Below, piece by piece: positions 50,901-56,913 of a stretch of DNA of 64,000 nt. Source of the DNA: Micromonospora inyonensis (GTDB taxonomy: Bacteria; Actinomycetota; Actinomycetes; Mycobacteriales; Micromonosporaceae). Position numbers and translations under genes: made by a program. The DNA lies in NCBI RefSeq assembly GCF_900091415.1, contig NZ_FMHU01000002.1:1364001-1428000 (forward strand), in the 5' to 3' direction. The notes beneath the pieces were generated by a model. That model was not told the DNA's origin. It did no database searches and saw nothing but the letters and a program-made list of their open reading frames with translations. Every line of letters begins with the position of its first letter. Position 1 is the stretch's first letter.

Positions 50901-53900
50901 CGAGGGGGTGTCCCTAAACACCGACAAAAACGGGAAATTGGGGCAGGGGATGGTCGCTTGGGTGAAAGCCTGGGTGCAGGGACTACAGGATGAGACCACC
51001 CCCGACGGCCACCCCTACACCCAGGCTGCGGTAGTCACACTGTCCGGCAACCTGACCAACCAGACATCGGTCTGGAGATATTGGCGGGAGCCGGCGCCGC
51101 CGCTGCCCCCGCCGCCGGATCACGTGGCCACGTGGCGGCCCGGCGAGGATGGGCATGACCCGTCTCAACGCGACACGGAAATCCTCGACCCGGAAATCCT
51201 CGACCCGGAACTCCTTGACCCGACGCTTCTTGACCCGGCGGTCGTGGAGGATCCGGGGTTGCCGGACCTGGGCCCGGGCGTGGGTCTAGGCCTGGCAGGG
51301 GTGGATCTGTCGGGATCGCCGCCGGGCTTGGGGTGGACGCCACCGGACGGCACCGATCAGGTCGATTCTCTGTTCCCGCTGTCGGAGGTGCCCGGGCTGG
51401 ATGGTTCGTCGCCGCACGCGATGCGGGCTGACACCACCGTTGCCGACCCGGTTGACTCCCCGAGGTCCGGTTCGGTGGGCGAGGACGGCTCGTCTGGTCC
51501 TGGTCTGGAGTTTGGTGTCCAGGCGTTCCCGGGTGTCGTCCCCTGGGATCTGGAGGGGGTGGATCTGGGCACACTGCAACTCGACGGCGGGTTGGAGCCG
51601 GCGCGGGACACCGGACAGGCCGAGTCTCCGTTGATGGGAGTTCCCGGGCTGGATGGTCCGTGGGCGTCCTCAGCAGTGGAGGACACCGCGACCGTGGCGG
51701 TCCCGCACCAGCGGGACGCGGGAGACCACGACCGGTCTCAACGCGACCCGGAACTCCTTGACCCGGAACTCCTTGACCCGATGCTTCTTGACCCGGCAGT
51801 CGTGGAGGATCCGGGGTTGCCGGACCTGGGTCCGGGCGTGGGTCTAGGCCTGGCAGGGGTGGATCTGTCGGGATCGCCGCCGGGCTTGGGGTGGACGCCA
51901 CCGGACGGCACCGATCAGGTCGATTCTCTGTTCCCGCTGTCGGAGGTGCCCGGGCTGGATGGTTCGTCGCCGCACGCGATGCGGGCTGACACCACCGTTG
52001 CCGACCCGGTTGACTCCCCGAGGTCCGGTTCGGTGGGCGAGGACGGCTCGTCTGGTCCTGGTCTGGAGTTTGGTGTCCAGGCGTTCCCGGGTGTCGTCCC
52101 CTGGGATCTGGAGGGGGTGGATCTGGGCACACTGCAACTCGACGGCGGGTTGGAGCCGGCGCGGGACACCGGACAGGCCGAGTCTCCGTTGATGGGAGTT
52201 CCCGGGCTGGATGGTCCGTGGGCGTCCTCAGCAGTGGAGGACACCGCGACCGTGGCGGTCCCGCACCAGCGGGACGCGGGGGACCACGACCGGTCTCAAC
52301 GCGACCCGGAACTCCTCGACCCGGAACTCCTTGACCCGACGCTTCTTGACCCGGCAGTCGTGGAGGATCCGGGGCTGCCGGACCTGGGCCCGGATCTGGG
52401 CCCGGATCTGGGCCCGGATCTGGGCCCGGACCTGGACCTGGACCTGGACCTGGACCTGGACCTGGACCTGGACCTGGACCTGGACCTGGACCTGGACCTG
52501 GACCTGGACCAGGATCCGGATCCGGATCTGGATCTGGATCTGGATCGATTGGCTGTGCCGACGCTTGATGAGGATGGTGCGTGGGTGGCGTCGGTGGTGG
52601 GAGACCCGGCGCCGGTGGGGGTTGCGCGGGAGGGGGTTCTGGCCGGTGTGGGTGGGGTTGCCCAGGCCGGGTGGGAGTTTCCGGTGCCGGCTGATGGGTT
52701 TTGTGTGTTGTCGGCGTTGGTGGCGGCTGATCCGGTGTGGGTGCGGGACGTGTTGGCGGGGGCGGGGGTGTTGCCGGCGGATCTGTATGCGTGGCTGTCT
52801 GATCCTGGTGGGGTGCGTGTCGGTGTGGGGCGGTTGGGTGGTGTGGTGCCGGTCGGGTCTGAGTTGGGCCGGGTGGATGGGTTGTTGCAGGGGCTTGTCC
52901 TGTCGTATCTGGGTGCTCGGGTCGGGGGGTTGCCGGCGGATGTGGTGATGCGGCGGGCGTTTCTGCCGCAGGGGGAGCCGTGGCGGCAGGTGCGGGGGCT
53001 CAGTGATGGGCAGGTGGTGGCGCGGTTGGTGGAACGTCTGGGTGGTCAGGGGGTGTTGGGGGGTGGTGTGGTGACTGAGGCTGGGTTTCTGGATGTGGGG
53101 CGGGTCGGGCAGCGGTATGAGGAGGCGCGTGCGGAGTTGGTCGGGTTGGGGTGGGATCCGGGTCCGGTGACGGAGGTGCCGCAGGAGCAGTTGGATTTTG
53201 TCAATGGGCGTGGTCGGGGTTTTCAGGTGGCGTTGTTGGCGCCGGAGCGGGCGCGTGACTATCTGGTGCATGTGTTGCTTACGTCTGATGGGCCGTTGGA
53301 GGCGGACGAGTTCGCCGAGGTCGTGGAGACGGTGGCTGATTGGGGTCGTCGGTGGGGTGGGCCGGGTGGGGAGTTCCTGCTGCCGTTGTTGGCTCATGCC
53401 ACGGGTAGTCGGATCACGGTGTTGCAGCGCACCGGGTGGGGGGTGAGCCCGGTGGCGGTGTTCGGGCCGTTGGACGGCCGGGGGGTCAGCTTGTATTACG
53501 TCGCTGGCGACCCGGCGAATCCCGCCCTCTACAACCACTACAACGCCGCTGTTTCCGCTGCTGTCCTGTTGCCGTCCGGGCCGGCCGGGTTGTCGTGGTC
53601 GGACGACTGGGACCGGTTGTTCACGCGGTTCGCCGGTGTGCTGGGGCTGGGGTCCGCAGCGGGTGAGCGGACATTGGCGCCAGGAGCTGAGAATGTGCGT
53701 CATCGTCTGCAGGTGGAGTTCGACCACGTCGTGGGCAGAACCGGCTTCGTGGAGGAGAATGGTCTGTCCACGGCGGATGTGGCGATGCTGCGGCAGGCCC
53801 TGGACACGCGTGGGACGTCCGTTCCTCACCTTGAGGGGGCGCTGCTACGTCTGATGTCGCAGGTGTATGAAGTGACCATCGCGGTGACCTCTGCCGGGTC

Positions 53901-55893
53901 GGGATTCCACGGTGACCATGTTGTCGGATCCGGGTATTTCAGGACGGTTGCCCTGGACCTCTCCGACACTCAGGTCATGCCCGGCCCGGCAGCTCTGCAG
54001 ACGCCGGCGGCGTCCATGCCGGCCCCTGCGGCCCGACCGGTGACCCCGCAGCCCTCACCACCCCCACCCCCACCCACATCCACAACCGCGGTACCGCTAC
54101 CGGCGCCACCGGATCATGTGGTTCATTGGCGGCCCGGTGAGGATGGGCCCGCCACCCTCCGCGCATACCTGGAGACGGTGGAACTCCCCGACCGGGTGTC
54201 CCTGGACCCCGACAAACAGGGGAAGCTGGGGTCGGGGATGGCCGCTTGGGTGAAAGCCTGGGTACAGGGACTGCGGGGTAAGACCACCCCCGACGGCCAC
54301 CCCTACACCCTGGATGCGGTAGTCGCACTGTCCGGCAACCTGATCGACCAGAGCACGGTCTCGAGATATTGGTCAAATGTGGCGCCGCCGCCGCCGGATC
54401 ATGTGGTTCGTTGGCGGCCCGGTGCGGATGGGCCCGCGACCCTCCGCGCATACCTGGAGACGCTGGACCTCCCCGACCTGGTGTCCCTAAACCCCGACAA
54501 ACTCGGAAGGCTGGGGTCGGGGATGGCCGCTTGGGTGAAAGCCTGGGTACAGGGACTGCAGGGTAAGACCAGCCCCGACGGCCGCCGCTACACCGAGGCA
54601 GCGGTAGCCGCACTGTCCGGCGGCCTGATCAACCGGCGAACGGTCGGGAGATATTGGCAGGAGGCGCCTCCGCCGCCGGATCATGTGGTTCGTTGGCGGC
54701 CCGGTGCGGATGGGCCCGCGACCCTTCGCGAATACCTGGAGACGGTGGAACTCCCCGACCGGGTGTCCCTGGAACCCGACAGAAAGGGGAGGCCGGGGTC
54801 GGGGATGGCCGCTTGGGTGAAAGCCTGGGCGCGGGGACTGCAGGGTAAGACCACCCCCGACGGCCACCCCTACACCGAGGAAGCGGTAGTCACACTGTCC
54901 GGCAACCTGATCAACAAGAGCACGGTCGGGAAATACTGGCGGAAGGTGGCGCCACCGCCGCCGCTGCCACCGCCGCTGGATCATGTGGTTCGTTGGCGGC
55001 CCGGTGCGGATGGGCCCGCGACCCTTCGCGAATACCTGGAGACGGTGGAACTCCCCGACCGGGTGTCCCTGGAACCCGACGAAAAGGGGAGGCTGGGGTC
55101 GGGGATGGCCGCTTGGGTGAAAGCCTGGGTGCGGGGACTGCGGGGTAAGACCACCCCCGACGGCCACCCTTACACCGAGGAAGCGGTAGCCGCACTGTCC
55201 GGCAACCTGATCAACCAGCAAACGGTCGGGACATATTGGCAGGAGGTGGCGCCGCCGCCGCCGGATCATGTGGTTCGTTGGCGGCCCGGTGAGGATGGGC
55301 CCGCGACCCTCCGCGAATACCTGGAGACGGTGGAACTCCCCGACCGGGTGTCCCTGGAACCCGACGAAAAGGGGAGGCTGGGGCCGGGGATGGCCGCTTG
55401 GGTGAAAGCCTGGGTACAGGGACTGCAGGGTAAGACCACCCCCGACGGCCACCTTTACACCCAGGAAGCGGTAGCCGCACTGTCCGGCAACCTGATCAAC
55501 CAGCAAACGGTCGGGACATATTGGCAGGAGGTGGCGCCGCCGCCGCCGGATCATGTGGTTCGTTGGCGGCCCGGTGAGGATGGGCCCGCGACCCTCCGCG
55601 AATACCTGGAGACGCTGGACCTCCCCGACCTGGTCTCCCTGGACCCCCACAAACCCGGGAGGCTGGGGTCGGGGATGGCCGCTTGGGTGAAAGCCTGGGT
55701 ACAGGGACTGCGGGGTAAGACCACCCCCGACGGCCGCCGCTACACCCTGGACGCGGTAGCCGCGCTGTCCGGCGGCCTGATCAACCGGCGATTGGTCGCG
55801 ACATATTGGCGGGAGGCGGCACCGTCGCTCCCTCCACCACACGGAACGGGTCAAGGTCCTGACCGGACGTCTACTTCGCCTTCGCGTCAGTAG
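44965..55893 (+). CDS. Giant modular CpnT-like protein with papain-fold, OTU-like and 13 HTH-like repeats
   Basis: 3642 residues counted from TTG 44965; GTG 45004, ten bases after GGGGAGGGGG, is a likelier start. The N-terminal about 350 residues are helical, with hydrophobic stretches (ALVMFIFMMTELAVAFAMAFF), as in type VII-secreted toxin N-termini. Pro-rich repeats follow. Residues about 1020-1200 form a papain-fold (Tox-PL-like) domain: Cys1042 in WWCVAA, His1129 in QHVFAL, Asp1149 in RVRDPL. Then come repeats R1-R7 plus truncated R8 (49055-51152), a duplicated Asp/Pro linker, a DL tract, an OTU-like domain (Asp2577, Cys2580, His2858 in NHYNAAV) and repeats R9-R14 to the end. No immunity gene is seen downstream. 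It may be a secreted effector or a repeat-based DNA-binding protein; both readings are inference. Confidence 0.85.
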   Translation: MSAPGGGGEGALAVAEAAVPSVGLSESSKRALEAFTGMRLHRSNLPVLAYDLNALEVLAERLRTVLVPELAQVIKVVGAAGEGEVFDRFVAQTAPFVELLDGVADVKVGVAQAMRGFLNQMELTDRQALVMFIFMMTELAVAFAMAFFLPVEAAAHIVKVRTIIQTILRSSMVRAAASSTAIQMLFMPGSSLLAQISMMADGLVPGVDWAQVGKQALYGLAVAGVTTAAGPALGRFAGVVGGGLAKFGVSDTTRDLLTRLWMVPVSEVGLEVVGDIAASYMVDGTYDPGGLGMAVISGALSGTGELGASGAGAAARRVAVGLGFNPTRPRWNMPGGTGFTADGRPVAPVNPAPSTYQPEVDDPAGAGSGGQAPVPVPPVPAPALSAPAPVPEWSAPTMSAPSWSTPDLPVPSWSVPNFSVPPVPVVPVPEWSAPTMSAPSWSAPDLPVPSWSVPNFSVPTVPTVPVVPVPEWVAVAGAPVVEQWQRFQRELVDHYGGLLAGTGQARQFLAALPVPVEQVFTEWADARQNDPTVPAFLFRIGLPATALTERYLFGVRDQAVARITEALAGQIPAGGQIPAVVRPEQVVAALPAEFDRQALRSAVHLAAQHHIDQYLTTATPTPVTLQGGLVLPGAVQVPGAPGLPGGAGVPGGAALPAVVGTPGTPGVPGGAGVPGAAGAAAVPSDAVRAAVARDVRTHVDRSLDAILGTNPLPTAPLTMPSAVPSAVPSAVPSAVPSAAVAGPDAAQVNAVADVVRQVVTDLPARFTAAVIPDTTAPEATPAGTDTPAHGRTDVPTVPVTPEQHTAAATSLAESQFTALAKEYGVEPANHDTLAGSFRQDWVDGYHQVLAQATATPGTPAMPGVPAMPGVPAMPGVPAMPSVPAIPSTSDAPGTPGTPDAAGGRSPVPVGAAPRTDGTPIHDNASDRMSVSDMSVSSEDMFSRDSSFHDTMTVSDLSSSDEPISRDPVKGEVSDTDSFSGVSLWDDPIGGEPGGRGEPAVTATGPAVTATGLAVGMVESGRRGGDWAIAEQVRPGGGDGWWCVAATFDVFRAEYGRLGNRVVFDDRVMGADGRLAPTMGWSQLMEILDAVPERVAQPGGVAGEDVLAGLRAVPGSMVVVRVAPPNEPQHVFALSSQPRGSGPARIRVRDPLVPGAVDRPEPEDPVRDPWLRHLFVSGTRVAVFDGDGRPTTISGLLGRTGGHRRPVTAAGTDVGGFLLASTSTPRGPSHAMRADTTVAGPVDSPRSGPVGEDGSSGPGLAFGVQAFPDVVPSDLEGMDLGTPQLDGGWEPARDTGQAESPLTEVPGMPDLGPDLDPDPDLGRLGVPSLDEDGAWVSSVVGDPAPVGVAREGVAAGVGGVAPLPEPPDHVVHWRPGEDGPATLRAYLETVELPDGVSLDPDKKGRLGSGMAAWVKAWAQGLRGKTTPDGHPYTQDAVATLSGNLTNQQTVGNYWREVAAPLPPPPGHVVRWRPGEGGPVTLRAYLETLKLPDRVSLDPDKKGRLGPGMAAWVKAWAQGLQGKTTPDGHPYTLAAVAALSGDLINQVSVLRYWREVAAPLPPPPGHVVRWRPGEGGPVTLRAYLETVELPEGVSLDTGKKGRLGSGMAAWVKAWVQGLRGETTPDGHPYTLDAVVTLSGNLINQQTVGNYWREVAAPLPPPPGHVVRWRPGEGGPVTLRAYLETVELPEGVSLDRDQLGRLGPGMAAWVKAWAQGLRGKTTPDGHPYTQDEVAALSGNLINQQTVGTYWRVAAPLPPPPDHVVRWRPGEDGPVTLRAYLETVELPDRVSLNTGKQGKLGPGMAAWVKAWAQGLRGETTPDGHPYTQDAVAALSGNLTTQGSVGNYWREAAPPLPPPPDHVSTWRPGEDGPVTLRAYLETVELPDGVSLDTDKKGYLGSGMAGWVKAWAQGLRGETTPDGHPYTQDEVAALSGNLINRRTVGRYWREVAPPLPPPPDHVSTWRPGEDGPATLRAYLETVELPEGVSLNTDKNGKLGQGMVAWVKAWVQGLQDETTPDGHPYTQAAVVTLSGNLTNQTSVWRYWREPAPPLPPPPDHVATWRPGEDGHDPSQRDTEILDPEILDPELLDPTLLDPAVVEDPGLPDLGPGVGLGLAGVDLSGSPPGLGWTPPDGTDQVDSLFPLSEVPGLDGSSPHAMRADTTVADPVDSPRSGSVGEDGSSGPGLEFGVQAFPGVVPWDLEGVDLGTLQLDGGLEPARDTGQAESPLMGVPGLDGPWASSAVEDTATVAVPHQRDAGDHDRSQRDPELLDPELLDPMLLDPAVVEDPGLPDLGPGVGLGLAGVDLSGSPPGLGWTPPDGTDQVDSLFPLSEVPGLDGSSPHAMRADTTVADPVDSPRSGSVGEDGSSGPGLEFGVQAFPGVVPWDLEGVDLGTLQLDGGLEPARDTGQAESPLMGVPGLDGPWASSAVEDTATVAVPHQRDAGDHDRSQRDPELLDPELLDPTLLDPAVVEDPGLPDLGPDLGPDLGPDLGPDLDLDLDLDLDLDLDLDLDLDLDLDLDQDPDPDLDLDLDRLAVPTLDEDGAWVASVVGDPAPVGVAREGVLAGVGGVAQAGWEFPVPADGFCVLSALVAADPVWVRDVLAGAGVLPADLYAWLSDPGGVRVGVGRLGGVVPVGSELGRVDGLLQGLVLSYLGARVGGLPADVVMRRAFLPQGEPWRQVRGLSDGQVVARLVERLGGQGVLGGGVVTEAGFLDVGRVGQRYEEARAELVGLGWDPGPVTEVPQEQLDFVNGRGRGFQVALLAPERARDYLVHVLLTSDGPLEADEFAEVVETVADWGRRWGGPGGEFLLPLLAHATGSRITVLQRTGWGVSPVAVFGPLDGRGVSLYYVAGDPANPALYNHYNAAVSAAVLLPSGPAGLSWSDDWDRLFTRFAGVLGLGSAAGERTLAPGAENVRHRLQVEFDHVVGRTGFVEENGLSTADVAMLRQALDTRGTSVPHLEGALLRLMSQVYEVTIAVTSAGSGFHGDHVVGSGYFRTVALDLSDTQVMPGPAALQTPAASMPAPAARPVTPQPSPPPPPPTSTTAVPLPAPPDHVVHWRPGEDGPATLRAYLETVELPDRVSLDPDKQGKLGSGMAAWVKAWVQGLRGKTTPDGHPYTLDAVVALSGNLIDQSTVSRYWSNVAPPPPDHVVRWRPGADGPATLRAYLETLDLPDLVSLNPDKLGRLGSGMAAWVKAWVQGLQGKTSPDGRRYTEAAVAALSGGLINRRTVGRYWQEAPPPPDHVVRWRPGADGPATLREYLETVELPDRVSLEPDRKGRPGSGMAAWVKAWARGLQGKTTPDGHPYTEEAVVTLSGNLINKSTVGKYWRKVAPPPPLPPPLDHVVRWRPGADGPATLREYLETVELPDRVSLEPDEKGRLGSGMAAWVKAWVRGLRGKTTPDGHPYTEEAVAALSGNLINQQTVGTYWQEVAPPPPDHVVRWRPGEDGPATLREYLETVELPDRVSLEPDEKGRLGPGMAAWVKAWVQGLQGKTTPDGHLYTQEAVAALSGNLINQQTVGTYWQEVAPPPPDHVVRWRPGEDGPATLREYLETLDLPDLVSLDPHKPGRLGSGMAAWVKAWVQGLRGKTTPDGRRYTLDAVAALSGGLINRRLVATYWREAAPSLPPPHGTGQGPDRTSTSPSRQ
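46132..46380 (+). repeat. Pro-rich duplication in the giant gene
   Basis: Two near-identical segments encode PVPEWSAPTMSAPSWS, PDLPVPSWSVPNFSVP; the second begins near 46252. They form an extended linker between the N-terminal and middle domains. Shorter 12-bp (47119-47175) and 18-bp (47541-47615) unit repeats also encode linkers. Confidence 0.85.
48010..48590 (+). other. Papain-fold (toxin glutamine-deamidase-like) domain
   Basis: GDGWWCVAATFDVF, then MVVVRVAPPNEPQHVFALSS, then ARIRVRDPL give a Cys-His-Asp order. This matches papain-like toxin domains that deamidate or proteolyse host protein, as in Tox-PL. Spacing is about 87 and 20 residues. Confidence 0.6.
49055..51152 (+). repeat. Repeat block 1: seven 97-98-residue HTH-like repeats plus a truncated eighth
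   Basis: CGGCCCGGTGAG anchors lie at 49081, 49375, 49669, 49963, 50254, 50548, 50842 and 51136, i.e. steps of 294 or 291 bases. Each unit holds DHVVRWRPGEDGP, TLRAYLETVELP, GMAAWVKAW and TTPDGHPYTQ, then a helix-turn-helix-like end ALSGNLINQQTVGNYW. The eighth copy stops matching after 51152. Confidence 0.95.
51182..52297 (+). repeat. 558-bp tandem duplication (186 codons)
   Basis: GGTCTAGGCCTGGC occurs at 51283 and again at 51841, and the surrounding sequence is almost identical for 558 bases. The unit encodes an Asp/Leu/Pro/Gly-rich linker (LDPELLDP, VVEDPGLPDLGPG, SHAMRADTTVADP). A diverged third copy of its middle lies at 48645-48990. Confidence 0.95.
52381..52550 (+). repeat. Hexanucleotide GACCTG microsatellite and GGCCCGGATCTG repeats
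   Basis: A 12-bp unit encoding GPDL is repeated about four times, then GACCTG/GATCTG hexamers encode a (Asp-Leu) tract from about 52429 to 52545. Because units are multiples of three, length change would keep the frame. Confidence 0.93.
52660..53960 (+). other. OTU-like cysteine-protease domain of the giant protein
   Basis: VPADGFCVLSALVAADP fits the DGxC nucleophile of OTU proteases; GSRITVLQRTGW and GPLDGRGVSLYYVAG precede the NHYNAAV histidine. The core is about 285 residues and followed by a further helical region to 53960. OTU domains cleave ubiquitin-like or peptide bonds; in polymorphic toxins they act as effectors. Confidence 0.65.
54100..55830 (+). repeat. Repeat block 2: six HTH-like repeats
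   Basis: Anchors are at 54130, 54415, 54697, 54997, 55282 and 55567. Units are 94-100 residues, the same family as block 1 but with shorter Pro linkers and more TLREYLETVELPDR forms. They run almost to the stop codon of the giant gene. Confidence 0.95.
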
Positions 55894-56082
55894 CGGCCGA
55901 TTCACGTCTCGGCAGCGGTAGTGCGAGATGCCCGACCTGACCGGTAGTGGATGCATTCGGTCCGGCTCGCCCCCGCGCGGAATCAGCGCATCTCGTCCCG
56001 CGATCGTGTCTGGTTCGCCCTCGCCCGACATCGACGGACATGGTGTCCGTCGAGCCGCGCCTCAGACGCCGTACGCCTACCA

Positions 56083-56380
56083 CATGACCGCGCGGCGCGC
56101 CTACTCCTCCGACCTGTCCGACGCCCGGTAGGCCCTGATCGCACCCGCCTGACCGCCTGGCGACAGGCCTGCGCCGACGCCGGCGTCGGCGGCCGCACCC
56201 CCACCCACGACCTACGCGACATCCTCGACGCCATCCTGTAGGTCAACCGCACCGGCATCGCCCGGCGCTACCTGCCCCACGACTTCCCGCCCCACTCGAC
56301 GGTCTACGGCTACTTCGCCGCCTGGAGCAGGGAAGGCATCTTCACCGACTTGAACCACCAGCTCACCGGGGCACGATCGA
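56083..56380 (+). pseudogene. IS5-family transposase remnant
   Basis: The frames read MTARRAYSSDLSDAR, then a TAG where tryptophan is expected, ALIAP, a frameshift, LTAWRQACADAGVGGRTPTH, DLRDILDAIL, another TAG, and VNRTGIARRYLPHDFPPHST, VYGYFAAWSREGIFTDLNHQ. This is the N-terminal part of IS5/IS112-type transposases. The catalytic DDE part is missing, and no terminal inverted repeats were found. Confidence 0.88.
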
Positions 56381-56436
56381 AGCCACGACCACGCCACCAC
56401 CCGCTGCGGCGGGGTGGCCCGAACTCCAGCGGGTCA

Positions 56437-56890
56437 AGCTGCACCTACGGCTGCCTGCGGGCTACCGGCTGGACGGCGCGACGGATCCGGGTCCGGGCAG
56501 ACCCCGTTCGCCCGTATCGCCAGGAACGGGCTCGCATGGCAGGAGGTCCGCACCCGCGTCTCGGTCCCGGCTGACGCGGCGCCCGGTGACTACCGGATCA
56601 CCACGACCGCCCGCCCGGACGACGGGGAGCCCAGGGCGTTCACCACGACCGTGACGGTGGCCCGGCCGACTTCCGGGACCTACTCGGACCTGGTGCGAGC
56701 CGACGGCGCCGTCGGTTACTGGCGGCTCGACGACTCCGGGGGGACGGTGCTCGACAGGTCCGGGCACGGCAACGACGGGGTCGTCCGGGGAACTGTGACT
56801 CAGGGGCAGCCGGGACCGCTGGCCGACGAGGACAGCCGGTCGACGAGCCTCGAGGGCGGCGACCAGGGCGTGCTGGTTTCGCGATCATGG
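56437..56890 (+). pseudogene. Fragment of a secreted glycosidase (NEW3 plus LamG region)
   Basis: The frame reads VRTRVSVPADAAPGDYRITT and later YSDLVRADGAVGYWRLDDSG, VLDRSGHGNDGVVRGTVTQG, typical of a NEW3-type domain joined to a LamG/concanavalin-like domain. There is no start, signal or catalytic domain, and the LamG part ends abruptly near 56890. It follows directly after the IS5 remnant. The remaining stretch 55894-56082 holds nothing I recognise. Confidence 0.75.
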
Positions 56891-56913
56891 ACCCTGTGCC
56901 GTACCGGAGGCGG

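Noticed and set aside
49055..55830. CRISPR or rRNA-like repeat locus
   Set aside because: Units are 282-300 bases, in frame and protein-coding.
49055..55830. TALE/Bat-type repeats
   Set aside because: TALE units are about 33-35 residues with a two-residue code; these are 94-100 residues with a different pattern.
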